A stretch of 64,000 nucleotides of DNA from Ralstonia soli (GCF_023955655.1 NZ_JAMXHT010000005.1:555796-619795), one strand, 5' to 3'; positions 10,687 through 18,416 are shown, numbered from the stretch's first letter. Notes: generated by a model not told the origin, from the sequence alone. A program made the numbers and translations.

Positions 10687-11790
10687 TTATGCGTTCAAGC
10701 GACCACGCCGACGCGTCGCTGGTGTGGCGGCACCGGCGCGCTCCAGGTCGACGCTGGGCAGCAGATGCAGCAGCCGCACCAGCTCGGACTGGCGGTGCGT
10801 GCCGGTCTTGCGCAGGATGTCGCGGATATGGACGCGCACCGTATGCAGCGAGAGGAATTCGCGCTCGGCGATCTCCTGCAGCGTTTCGCCGGCAGCCAGC
10901 CGCGCGGCGACGATGCACTCCTTGTTGGTCAGCCCGAATAGCGAGGCCAGTACACCGGCGTCCATGACCGAGCGCGCTTCGGAGTTGCCGACCAACACCA
11001 GCGCCAAGGGGGTGGCCCATGCAGAGCGCATGGCGTCGGAAGGCGCAAGCGGCGTGGCAATGAACGGCACTGGTCGCCCATCACGCGCCAGATACATCCA
11101 CGAGCCGGCCGCGCCTTGCACGCCCATCGAGCCCGTTGCGTGTTCGATCAGATTGCGCAGGGCGCCGTCGTGTGTATGGTCTGCGGAGCGCAACATGCCG
11201 TCATCGAGTGACAACCGGTCGTCTTCTGTGGCCATTGTGCGGGCCCACGCATTGGCATACTTCACGCGCATCGTGCGCTCGATCACCATCACGCCAAAGT
11301 CGAGCGTGTCCAGCCCAGCCATGCCGAGCGCGGCGAGTTCGTTCAACTCCAGATTGCGCTGCTGCATGCGCGCAGCGCGCTGCAGGTGCGGCAGCACACG
11401 CTGCAGGCGTGCCTCGCGTTCGGCGGCGTTGACTTCTGATGCGCCATCGCCGGTGCGCAGCTGCATCGTGACCCGCATGTCGGGCGTGTCGATGAGCGTG
11501 ACGGCGTCGGCGGGGGCCGCTTCGAGGTGCTCGGCGCTGAGCAACTCCGGGTCCTTGCAGAAGGCATTGCAGTGGCCCGGTTGCGGGCAGTGCTGGCACC
11601 AGCCCGAAGAAGCGCCATGGCGCGGCGTATCGGTGTGCTTGTCCCAGACGAAATAGTGGGCGCTTTCGGCGCCTGCGTAGACAGAGAGCAGGGCCAGCGC
11701 GATCGGCATTTGCGCAGGCTCGAGTACCGCCTCGTAGATGGTATCGACGAGTCGATGGAACTCTGCGTCATCCGATAGACGTTGCAGCAT
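10687..11790 (-). CDS. LuxR-type transcriptional regulator with a cysteine cluster
   Basis: A 367-residue regulator with a C-terminal LuxR helix-turn-helix (about residues 265-335; FGLTNKECIVAARLAAGETLQEIA and SLHTVRVHIRDIL) and a PAS-like middle part (about 165-250). Near the N-terminus C65, C68, C74 and C78 form a CxxC-x5-Cx3C cluster (WCQHCPQPGHCNAFC), which looks like a metal or redox site. There is no acyl-homoserine-lactone-binding domain and no receiver domain. It follows the TpsB gene on the same strand after 285 bases and has a strong palindrome about 190 bases upstream that recurs before a repeat-lipoprotein gene. It probably regulates that surface module. The signal is unknown. Confidence 0.85.
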   Translation of the reverse strand: MLQRLSDDAEFHRLVDTIYEAVLEPAQMPIALALLSVYAGAESAHYFVWDKHTDTPRHGASSGWCQHCPQPGHCNAFCKDPELLSAEHLEAAPADAVTLIDTPDMRVTMQLRTGDGASEVNAAEREARLQRVLPHLQRAARMQQRNLELNELAALGMAGLDTLDFGVMVIERTMRVKYANAWARTMATEDDRLSLDDGMLRSADHTHDGALRNLIEHATGSMGVQGAAGSWMYLARDGRPVPFIATPLAPSDAMRSAWATPLALVLVGNSEARSVMDAGVLASLFGLTNKECIVAARLAAGETLQEIAEREFLSLHTVRVHIRDILRKTGTHRQSELVRLLHLLPSVDLERAGAATPATRRRGRLNA

Positions 11791-11973
11791 GATGGCCCCC
11801 GGTGCGTATTGCGACAGTCAAGGGTTGCGCCCCGTGCTGTCGATGTTGCGGCGTGATGCCGCGGTCGCTGTGGTGATTGTTGTTCTTCTGCGCGACTTCT
11901 TTGGTAATCGGCAACGCTTTGGAAAAACTTAACGTTCCGCGTTTCATGCTCCCAAATTCCTGTGGCACTGTAT

Positions 11974-11990
11974 CCCCCCCCTAAGAGGGG
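11974..11990 (-). promoter_or_regulatory. Shared palindrome, copy 1 (upstream of the LuxR-type gene)
   Basis: An inverted repeat of C and G runs around CTAAGAG (CCCCCCCCTAAGAGGGG). It is flanked by TAT on the left and, on the right, by TATG and a TTTCA block in the same layout as copy 2 at 15689-15704. Both copies lie about 185-193 bases before the start of a minus-strand gene. It is most likely a protein operator. Confidence 0.55.
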
Positions 11991-12075
11991 AGTATGGGCG
12001 ACTTTCAGCGCTGAAATAATAAAAAATATAAAAAACTCCTGCACATGTTCACGATCGGGCGCGTGCAGTTCCGCC

Positions 12076-13761
12076 TCAGTTGAACTGATAGGTGTAGGCC
12101 GCTGTGAATCGCAGGCTGCGCGAGCTCGAATTGATCGGTTTGTCGCCCACCGGGCGCGCGATGGCCAGATCCAGCGTGTAGTACTTGCGATCGGAGAAGC
12201 GCACGCCCAGCGCGATCGAACCCAACTGGTCATGGACCAGTGTGTCTGCGTTGGAATACACCTTGGCCGTGTCGTACAGCACATAGGGCTGCACGGTCTT
12301 CAGGTAGTCCATCGACACTGTAAAGAGCCGATTGAGTTCGAACGACGCGCCCCAGCCGCGGTCGCCGGCCACTTCGCCGGCCGGATACGCGAGGCCGAAG
12401 AAGCGCCCGCCAAAGCTGATCTGCTCGGACGAGGGCAGCTTCGCGCCGCTGTATTGCGCGCCGGCGGACACCACCATGCCAAAGCCGAAGGGCAGGTCGT
12501 GCGCCTCGCTTGCGGTGATGCGCGTGCGCAGAAAGCTCAGGTCGACGTTGTTGTTGGCATTGGCAGAAGCAGCCTTGCCGGCACCGAGGCTATTGATGCC
12601 CTGATACAAACCGAGCGACGCGCGCCGTGTCTCCCCCGGATTGACTTCGGTATACAGCACTTCGGCGCCCGCAACGCGCACCTTGGTATCGAGCTCGGTC
12701 TGCGCGAGTGCGGTGTCCTGCGGTGTGTAGCGCTGCTTGTCGTCGTTGCCGTAGAAGGTGCCCGTCACCGTCAGGTTGCGCGTATTCGACAACAGCACCG
12801 GATAGCTTAGCGACAGCCCCAGCCGTTGCGTATCGGTCAGGTAGCGCGATTGGTAGCCCAGTTGTTCGAGCGGCAGGTTCTCGGGCATGCCGCGATAGTG
12901 TGACCACGACAGCTTGGCCAGCAGCCCATCCGTGCCGATCGGCTGGGCCCAGGTGGCCGAGTAGAACGTCTCGTGTTCGGGCCCGCGCGGCTGCAGCGTC
13001 GACACGGTGATCTGCTCGCCAAGCGGCGTCACGCTGTTGAGCGTGCCCGTGATGATGGCGCGCACACCCGGGGAGCGGTATTCGACGCCAGTGCCGATGG
13101 TGTACGGTTGGCGCTTGACGTTGAGGACCAGTTCGCTTGCGCCATCGGTGGTGGTGGGCGGCTGCACAGTCGCGGTGATCTGCACGCCGGGCTGCTGCGC
13201 GAGCACGCCCGTCACGCGCTCGAAGGTCTCCTTGCGCAGCGGACGCTCATCCATCATGCGTTGCGAGATCTCGCGCAGGCGTTTCTCCAGCGGCCCCGGT
13301 GTGCCCTCGATGCGCATGCGCGCGACATAGCCTTCCACCACCGTGACGCGCACCACACCGCCTTCAAACGTTTGTGCGGGAACAAAGGCAAATGAAAGGG
13401 GAAAGCCGCGATCGGCATACAGCTTGGTCACGTCGTTCGCCGTCTGCAGCAGTTGCGCGACGGTGATGTCGTGCCCGGCCAGCGGCGCGAAATGCGCGGC
13501 GATCTCGGGAAACGGCAGCGTCTTCACGCCTTCGATCTGGAACTTGGTGGGCGTGAGGTGCGTGGCGAGCAGGTTCTCCAGGGCCGGGTTCGGCCGTTGG
13601 ACTTCCACCTGGATCTTCTGCTGGGGCGGGCGGGAGGTATCGACCTTGGGCAACGTGTCGATCGGGTTGCCCTGGGTGGGGCTGCTCTGGGCCCAGCTCA
13701 ATGCCGGGCCGGTCAGTGCAACGCCTGTGGCCAGGGCCAACCGCATGGTGGTGGTCCGCAC
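12076..13761 (-). CDS. Outer-membrane two-partner-secretion transporter (ShlB/FhaC type), orphan
   Basis: A 561-residue TpsB/Omp85 superfamily protein that should secrete a filamentous exoprotein across the outer membrane. It has a signal peptide (about residues 1-24), a Pro-rich linker, POTRA1 (about 72-147, FQIEGVKTLP and VVEGYVARMRIEG), POTRA2 (about 148-218) and a 16-strand-type beta barrel ending in FN. The conserved barrel lid motif (normally VRGF/RGY with a key arginine) reads FFGLAYPAGE at 454-463, so the arginine is replaced by Leu457. No large TpsA substrate with a TPS domain lies nearby. The neighbours are repeat lipoproteins. The GTG start at 13761 has GGAGGAG six bases upstream. 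Confidence 0.88.
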   Translation of the reverse strand: MRTTTMRLALATGVALTGPALSWAQSSPTQGNPIDTLPKVDTSRPPQQKIQVEVQRPNPALENLLATHLTPTKFQIEGVKTLPFPEIAAHFAPLAGHDITVAQLLQTANDVTKLYADRGFPLSFAFVPAQTFEGGVVRVTVVEGYVARMRIEGTPGPLEKRLREISQRMMDERPLRKETFERVTGVLAQQPGVQITATVQPPTTTDGASELVLNVKRQPYTIGTGVEYRSPGVRAIITGTLNSVTPLGEQITVSTLQPRGPEHETFYSATWAQPIGTDGLLAKLSWSHYRGMPENLPLEQLGYQSRYLTDTQRLGLSLSYPVLLSNTRNLTVTGTFYGNDDKQRYTPQDTALAQTELDTKVRVAGAEVLYTEVNPGETRRASLGLYQGINSLGAGKAASANANNNVDLSFLRTRITASEAHDLPFGFGMVVSAGAQYSGAKLPSSEQISFGGRFFGLAYPAGEVAGDRGWGASFELNRLFTVSMDYLKTVQPYVLYDTAKVYSNADTLVHDQLGSIALGVRFSDRKYYTLDLAIARPVGDKPINSSSRSLRFTAAYTYQFN

Positions 13762-13941
13762 GCCTGTCTCCTCCGTGATATTCGTTTGTGATGTCGCGAA
13801 GCTGTGTAGCCGCGCGCTGCATCAAACGATAACCGCGAGACATGGTGCTTTACAACAAGACACATAGAGGGAGCGTTCACCCGACGCAACGGCCCACGTA
13901 GACAGGGGCGCGGCGTAGGGGGATGTCTGCAATCCCAATGA

Positions 13942-13964
13942 CGATGCCGCATTACGCGGCATCG
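13942..13964 (-). terminator. Stem-loop downstream of the minus-strand repeat lipoprotein gene (second)
   Basis: CGATGCCGC and GCGGCATCG form a perfect nine-base-pair stem with a five-base loop. It is the second of two consecutive hairpins after the gene ending at 14026. There is no clear T-run, so it may stabilise the mRNA end rather than terminate. Confidence 0.45.
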
Positions 13965-13985
13965 ATGCGTTTGAAACGCGACAGC

Positions 13986-14013
13986 GGCGGACCAGCGTGG
14001 TAGCTGGTCCGCC
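13986..14013 (-). terminator. Stem-loop downstream of the minus-strand repeat lipoprotein gene (first)
   Basis: GGCGGACCAGC and GCTGGTCCGCC form a perfect eleven-base-pair stem with a six-base loop 13 bases after the stop codon. It lacks a clean T-run but is a strong candidate terminator. Confidence 0.6.
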
Positions 14014-14025
14014 TGCCCAGGTGGG

Positions 14026-15513
14026 TTAGCGATGCGTGCCGCCCAGCGCGGTGCCAACCGTACCGAGCAGGCCGCCCACGACACTGGTGACCGGCGACAG
14101 CGGCGTGGTCCCGCCTGTCGACGTCAGGGTGGTGCCCACCGTGTTGACCACGGTACCGACCGGCGCCGTGACAGCGCTGACGGGCCCAAGTGGATTGCTC
14201 GTGCCGCCAGCCGTGCCACCCAGGCCACCGAGCGCGCCGGTGACCGGCGCGAGCGAGCTGCCGCCGCCCGTGGCGCCACCCACGCTACCCAATGCGCCCG
14301 TGAGCGAGCCCAGCGGGTTGCCGCCTGCGCCACTGGTCAGACCGCCCAACGCGTTCGTGATGGGCGCCAATGGGCTGCCACCCGTGCCACCGCCCAAGCC
14401 GCCCAACGCGTTGGTGATCGGCGCCAACGGGCCGCCGCCGGTGCCGCCACCCAAGCCGCCGAGGGCGCCGGTGATGGGCGCGAGCGGGCTGCCGCCGCCA
14501 GTGCCACCGCCCAAGCCGCCCAGCAGACCCGTGATCGGCGCGAGCGGATTGCCCCCCGATGCTGTCGGCGAATACACGACGCCACCCAGCGCTGCCACCG
14601 TGTTACCCGTTGCCGTCACCACGCCGCCCAGGCCGCTGACGACCGGAACATTGGCCGCGGTGAGCGTGGTACCGCCTTGCGCCACTGCGCCGCCAAGCGT
14701 GCCCAGCAGCGTGTTCACCGGCGAGCCCAGGCCGGAAGCCGCGCCCAGCGTTTGCGTGCCGCTGGTGATCTGCGACGTCAGCGGCACGATGGCCGTGCTC
14801 AGTTGCTGCGTGAGCTGCTCGACCGGTCCGGTCGACAGGGCCGTGCCCAGCGTGCCGCCACCGTTGGCCACCGCCTGGCCGACTTGCGTCACCACGCCGG
14901 CCAGCGGCGTCGTCACGGGGGCCAGCGGCGCCAGTTGGCCGGTACCCAGGTTGTTGACCAGCGTGCCGGCGCTCGTGACCGTATTGCCGGCCCCCGTCAC
15001 CACGTTACCCAGGCTCGAGACCGTCGTGCCGACTGGGTTCGGATTGCGGCCGATGCTGCCCAGTCCATCCTGCACGCCCGTACCCAGCGCCGAGACCGTG
15101 GCGCCTGCGTTTTCCACGACACCACCCAGACCGCTTTGCACGCCGCTCAGTTGCGAGGGCAAGGGCGCGGTGGCGATGGTCGAGCCGAGGCCGCTCACGG
15201 TCGAGCCGGCGGCTTTGACAATGTCGCTGGCCTTATTGAATACCGCGCCGGTCGGCGTCAGAGGGGCGGGGGCCGGAGCCGGCGAGGGGGACGGCGACGG
15301 CGAAGGAGAGGGCGACGGTGAAGGAGAGGGGGAAGGCGACGGCGACGGTGCGGGCGAGGGCGTTGGCGTTGACCCGCCACCGTTGTTGTTCGAACTGCCG
15401 CCGTTTGAGCCGCCCAGCGAGCCGCCCATGTCGCCCGAGCCGGAACTGGCGCAACCGCCCAGCACCAGCAGGCTTGCCATGGTTGCCGCCAGGCACTTGA
15501 TGTTCTTGTTCAT
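14026..15513 (-). CDS. Glycine-rich collagen-like repeat lipoprotein (paralogue A)
   Basis: A 495-residue predicted outer-membrane lipoprotein. The signal peptide ends in the lipobox LGGC with Cys21. A Gly/Ser/Asn stretch and a Pro-Ser dipeptide spacer (about residues 50-85) follow, then a region of Val/Gly/Thr-rich repeats, then (about 310-450) imperfect repeats around PLAPITNALGGLGGGTGG. The blocks NPNPVGTTVSSLGNVVT and LSTAIVPLTSQITSGTQ match the divergent paralogue at 15958. No catalytic motif is present. The composition suggests an extended surface fibre or matrix protein, and such proteins are often annotated as collagen-like in Ralstonia. CGGGAGA lies upstream of the start. The gene is separated from its paralogue by a complex regulatory region. 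Confidence 0.82.
   Translation of the reverse strand: MNKNIKCLAATMASLLVLGGCASSGSGDMGGSLGGSNGGSSNNNGGGSTPTPSPAPSPSPSPSPSPSPSPSPSPSPSPAPAPAPLTPTGAVFNKASDIVKAAGSTVSGLGSTIATAPLPSQLSGVQSGLGGVVENAGATVSALGTGVQDGLGSIGRNPNPVGTTVSSLGNVVTGAGNTVTSAGTLVNNLGTGQLAPLAPVTTPLAGVVTQVGQAVANGGGTLGTALSTGPVEQLTQQLSTAIVPLTSQITSGTQTLGAASGLGSPVNTLLGTLGGAVAQGGTTLTAANVPVVSGLGGVVTATGNTVAALGGVVYSPTASGGNPLAPITGLLGGLGGGTGGGSPLAPITGALGGLGGGTGGGPLAPITNALGGLGGGTGGSPLAPITNALGGLTSGAGGNPLGSLTGALGSVGGATGGGSSLAPVTGALGGLGGTAGGTSNPLGPVSAVTAPVGTVVNTVGTTLTSTGGTTPLSPVTSVVGGLLGTVGTALGGTHR
14170..14570. repeat. Tandem imperfect repeats inside the repeat lipoprotein gene
   Basis: Consecutive units of about 60-72 bases, each encoding a variant of PLAPIT-N/G-ALGGLGGG-TGG. 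The units share long runs but differ in length and third positions. This is the kind of tract in which slippage can change copy number. Confidence 0.7.
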
Positions 15514-15688
15514 GGTGGATCTCCCGTTTTAAAAGTCCGCTTTTTTGAGCTGGAAAATGTCCCAATGTCGATCTGGGGTGGCCGGACTCTGCAAACGGTG
15601 TGCCATGGCAACATTATTACGCGATGCGTAATTTATTATCACAATGCGATATATTCGGCATCGAAATATGTAGAAATGATCAAAATAT

Positions 15689-15704
15689 CCCCCTAATGAG
15701 GGGG
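15689..15704 (-). promoter_or_regulatory. Shared palindrome, copy 2 (upstream of the minus-strand lipoprotein gene)
   Basis: CCCCCTAATGAGGGGG with TAT before it and TATG plus a TTTTCA block after it, aligned base for base with copy 1 except for a short length difference in the C run. It lies about 184 bases before the start of the minus-strand lipoprotein gene. Confidence 0.55.
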
Positions 15705-15722
15705 TTATGTCGGTTTTCAATG

Positions 15723-15758
15723 TGTTCCGTGTCACGTTACGTCGTAACGCTCGGAACA
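15723..15758. promoter_or_regulatory. Nested inverted repeat (operator or structured leader)
   Basis: The outer arms TGTTCCG (15723-15729) and CGGAACA (15752-15758) enclose inner arms CGTTAC (15735-15740) and GTAACG (15744-15749). The inner part TGTCACGTTAC resembles, in the opposite orientation, the repeated TACGTGACA found before flp. Confidence 0.45.
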
Positions 15759-15872
15759 TGGATTTGGGAGGGTTAACGCACACCTTTCGGATTAGGGTAA
15801 TGCCGGATGTGTTGCCCGCGGACCCAACCCCCGTGCCGGTCCTGATGATTTGAGTATTGGTTCTAATGTCCC

Positions 15873-15888
15873 TGGCATGGCATTTGCA
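15873..15888 (+). promoter_or_regulatory. Sigma-54 (RpoN) promoter of the plus-strand repeat lipoprotein gene
   Basis: TGGCATGGCATTTGCA matches the -24/-12 consensus TGGCAyrNNNNTTGCw at every defined position, with correct spacing. It lies 70 bases before the lipoprotein start. A sigma-54 activator gene lies at 28858 at the end of the Tad locus. Confidence 0.75.
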
Positions 15889-15957
15889 GAATGTGGGTCG
15901 CAGTACGCAGTTCCGAGCTCAGACATCAGGACACATCATTCCAAAAAAGGACGAACC

Positions 15958-17025
15958 ATGACTCAGATTCGCCACTCCATTCGCGTTGCGCCACTGGCCT
16001 GCGCTGTTGCCGCGCTCATGCTGGCGGCTTGTTCTTCGGGAGGTTCGGGCTCGGGAAGCTCGCCCAATAACCCCAGCCCGAGCGATACGACGGGCGTGAC
16101 GCCCATCGGCAAGGTGGCCAACGGCGGCGGCAACACGGTTGTGGCCACGGGCCAGGCGGTCAGCAGCTTGGGCGCCACGCTGCAGAACGCGAATATTCCG
16201 GGCCTGTCCGACCAAGCCAAGGCTGGCCTCGGCGGTACGGTCGATAACACAGGCAAGGCTGTCAGCGATCTGGGCCTGGGCGTCCAGACTGGTCTGGGCA
16301 AGATGGGCAAGAACCCCAACCCGATCGGCACGACCGTGGCCAGTACGGGCAACGTTGTGACCGACCTGGGCCAAGCAACGGTGAGCGCCGGTTCGCTGGT
16401 GCAAGGTCTGGGACAAGGCTCGGGCGCGCCGCTGGCGCCGATTACCCAGCCGGTGGGTGGTGGTGTGCAGCAGGTCGGCCAAGCGCTGATCGGTGGCGGC
16501 ACGATGCTGGGTAGTGCGTTGTCTTCGGGCGCGGTTCAACAGGTGACGCAGCAGCTGAGCACGGCCATCGTGCCCGTGACGACGCAGATTACTAATGGGA
16601 CGCAATCCGGTGGCGACATGACCGGCCTGGGCGCCCCGTTCAACTCGCTACTGGGCACGATTGGCGGTGGCGTGGCCGGTGCCGGCAACACCATCACCGG
16701 GACGGGTGTGCCGGTGGTGTCGAACCTTGGCCCCGTGGTGACGTCGGTCGGGACGACCGTAGCGGCCCTTGGCGGCGTTGCCACGACGGGCGGCTCGTCC
16801 GGCAGCAACCCTCTGGGCGGCTTGCTGGGCGGCGTGGGTGGTGCTGGCGGGGGCTCTAACCCGTTGGCCCCCGTGACCGGCGCGCTGGGTGGTGCAACTG
16901 GTGGCAGCAACCCCTTGGCACCTGTGACAAATCTGCTGGGCGGCGCGACCGGCGGGGCATCGGGCGGCAATCCGCTGGCCCCTGTTACGAACTTGCTGGG
17001 CGGCGTGGGCAGCCTGGCGCACTGA
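15958..17025 (+). CDS. Glycine-rich collagen-like repeat lipoprotein (paralogue B)
   Basis: A 355-residue lipoprotein with a signal peptide ending in LAAC (Cys25). A Gly/Ser linker, Val/Gly/Thr-rich repeats (TGNVVTDLGQATVSAGSLV, LSTAIVPVTTQITNGTQ) and a C-terminal tract of NPLAPVTNLLGGATGG-type repeats (about residues 280-350) follow. It shares several blocks with paralogue A but lacks the Pro-Ser spacer and is shorter. The start at 15958 follows AAAAAAGGACG and opens directly into the signal peptide; the upstream ATG at 15850 precedes the promoter and is rejected. Likely surface matrix or fibre. Expression probably depends on sigma-54. Confidence 0.82.
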   Translation: MTQIRHSIRVAPLACAVAALMLAACSSGGSGSGSSPNNPSPSDTTGVTPIGKVANGGGNTVVATGQAVSSLGATLQNANIPGLSDQAKAGLGGTVDNTGKAVSDLGLGVQTGLGKMGKNPNPIGTTVASTGNVVTDLGQATVSAGSLVQGLGQGSGAPLAPITQPVGGGVQQVGQALIGGGTMLGSALSSGAVQQVTQQLSTAIVPVTTQITNGTQSGGDMTGLGAPFNSLLGTIGGGVAGAGNTITGTGVPVVSNLGPVVTSVGTTVAALGGVATTGGSSGSNPLGGLLGGVGGAGGGSNPLAPVTGALGGATGGSNPLAPVTNLLGGATGGASGGNPLAPVTNLLGGVGSLAH

Positions 17026-17048
17026 GCAGTACCTGTCTGTGCTCTTGA

Positions 17049-17090
17049 AGGTGCGCGGGCGTGTTCCCGTCGCTCGCGCATCCTTTTTTT
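17049..17090 (+). terminator. Intrinsic terminator after the plus-strand repeat lipoprotein gene
   Basis: An imperfect stem (GGTGCGCGGGCG with CGCTCGCGCATCC) is followed by seven T residues. Confidence 0.75.
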
Positions 17091-17597
17091 GTCTAGACAG
17101 AGATGGGGAGCGTTCGAGAGAACCCCTCTGATTAATGGAAAGCCCGTCCTAAAATGAGTTTAATCTGGTCATCATTAAGGGATTTCCATTAGCTTTCAGA
17201 GGGTTGGAACGATTTCAGAAAAATTAAATAGAGAATTCACTCTAATTGAGTGCAAGTACCTCAACTGAGTTATTTTGTTTGCGGCGCCGCACGCCTATAA
17301 AACCGTTACGGGGTGTTACGTGACATACGTGACATCCCAGAAAAATAGGTTCACGGGGTTGGGCGTGTGGTGGTCATTGGACGTTTCTGTGGGACCAGGA
17401 GCGTCTGATGCGGTCATCTTCGTTTCGTTGGCGGAACGATCATGAAAGCAGCGAAGATTTTTCTTTCGCTCGCGTCATCGCTCTAAATCCCCAGGCGTTT
17501 TATCCGTTATTACACACATGAACTGGCCGCGACTGGAGCGCCGCAGGCTGGTCGATATCAACAACATCCGCGGGCGAGTGCAAACAGGAGAGAGAGC
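17091..17597. promoter_or_regulatory. Upstream region of the Tad locus
   Basis: About 500 bases without a gene. The first part (17100-17280) is AT-rich and contains a spaced inverted repeat TAATGGAAA/TTTCCATTA (17133-17141 and 17183-17191). TTGTTT (17275-17280) and TATAAA (17296-17301) with a 15-base palindrome-containing spacer form a weak promoter candidate. A 9-base perfect tandem repeat ACGTGACAT follows (17318-17335). No sigma-54 site was seen. The AT-rich part is a reasonable H-NS target. Confidence 0.45.
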
Positions 17598-17777
17598 ATG
17601 AAAAACGCCATTCTGAAGTTCCTTCGCGACGAACAAGGCGCTACGGCCATCGAGTACGGGCTGATTGCCGGGTTGATCGCTGCCGTCATCGTGACGACTG
17701 TTGGTCAACTTGGCGGCCTGATCGAGACCAACTTCAAGGCCATCTGTAACGGCATCAAGGCTGGCACGTGCCCCTGA
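17598..17777 (+). CDS. flp: Flp-type major pilin
   Basis: A 59-residue prepilin, the subunit of Flp/Tad type IVc pili. A short basic leader (MKNAILKFLRDEQG) precedes the processing site G/ATAIEYGLIA with the invariant Glu at +5 and a single hydrophobic helix. Two cysteines (CNGIKAGTC) near the C-terminus could form a disulphide. It is preceded by AGGAGAGAGAGC and followed six bases later by the prepilin peptidase gene. It is the only pilin gene in the locus and is too short to stand out in a routine ORF listing. Confidence 0.93.
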   Translation: MKNAILKFLRDEQGATAIEYGLIAGLIAAVIVTTVGQLGGLIETNFKAICNGIKAGTCP

Positions 17778-17783
17778 ACCGCC

Positions 17784-18335
17784 TTGATTAGCCAAACAGA
17801 AATCATTGGCTGGACGAGCGTAGCGCTACTCGCACTCATCACCATCACATACGACTTTCGCTCGCGGCGCGTGCCTAACTGGCTCGTCGCCGCTGGGCTG
17901 GTGCTGTCTGTCGTGCTCGTGACATGCGGGCCGATCTGGGCACTGGCTTACGACTGGCGTGACGTCTTGCTGGGCGGGGCGATTGCGTTTGCGAGCTTCC
18001 TGCCGCTCTATGCCATGGGTTGGATGGGCGCGGGCGACGTCAAGTTCTTCACGGTGGCGGGCATGCTGGCGGGCTGGCATGGCCTGATAGCGGTCTGGCT
18101 GGTCGCCAGCCTGCTGTCCGGGGTCCATGCGCTGGCGATCATGCTGCTGCGCCGGATGGACGCGTCTGAACCGGCTGCCTGGATGGTCATGCGCGTAGTG
18201 CCGGGTCTGGCGCGCTGGCAGACAACAGAAGTCGGACGGCGCGGCATTCCTTATGCGGCGTACATGGCGGTGGGTCTGTTGTGCCTGCAGTGGGTGCCAT
18301 CCGAGATGCGCGTGCCTTGGCTGCCGGGCATGTAG
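17784..18335 (+). CDS. tadV: Prepilin peptidase, TadV/CpaA
   Basis: Inner-membrane aspartic protease that cleaves the leader of Flp pilin and of the TadE-type pseudopilin. Its 183 residues carry about five or six membrane segments. The two catalytic aspartates are in TYDFRSRRVPNW and in the GxGD motif GAGDVKFF. It lacks the N-terminal methylase domain of PilD, as expected for the Tad form. The most likely start is a TTG six bases after the flp stop, with no ribosome site, so translation is probably coupled to flp. Confidence 0.92.
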   Translation: MISQTEIIGWTSVALLALITITYDFRSRRVPNWLVAAGLVLSVVLVTCGPIWALAYDWRDVLLGGAIAFASFLPLYAMGWMGAGDVKFFTVAGMLAGWHGLIAVWLVASLLSGVHALAIMLLRRMDASEPAAWMVMRVVPGLARWQTTEVGRRGIPYAAYMAVGLLCLQWVPSEMRVPWLPGM

Positions 18336-18416
18336 TACTGGGGCGCGTAAGCGCCGCAGTGGACGACAAGATCCGCTTAAGCGGACTGTTCGGGCCTTAA
18401 ATGGAAGGAGTCGGCT

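Larger units (their letters stand above)
15514..15957. other. Divergent regulatory region between the two repeat lipoprotein genes
   Basis: 444 bases with lower GC than the flanks. From left to right it holds the ribosome site of the minus-strand gene, an AT-rich tract (15600-15690), the shared palindrome (15689-15704), a nested inverted repeat (15723-15758), a possible half-site GATTAGGGTAA (15790-15800) and a sigma-54 promoter (15873-15888) for the plus-strand gene. No coding sequence was found. Confidence 0.7.

Noticed and set aside
14170..14570. Tandem repeats considered as a CRISPR array
   Set aside because: Repeats are inside a coding frame, imperfect, have no unique spacers and no cas genes nearby.
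14036..15532. A 498-codon plus-strand reading frame opposite the repeat lipoprotein gene
   Set aside because: Its Pro/Val-rich repeats are the mirror of the glycine repeats. The minus-strand gene has a lipobox and ribosome site.
15958..17025. Repeat lipoproteins considered as the TpsA partner of the TpsB transporter
   Set aside because: They carry a lipobox rather than a TPS secretion domain and lack the filamentous haemagglutinin repeat signature; they may still be related functionally.
17133..17191. Spaced inverted repeat TAATGGAAA/TTTCCATTA upstream of flp taken as an insertion-sequence end
   Set aside because: No transposase gene or target-site duplication is visible; more likely a regulatory or chance feature.
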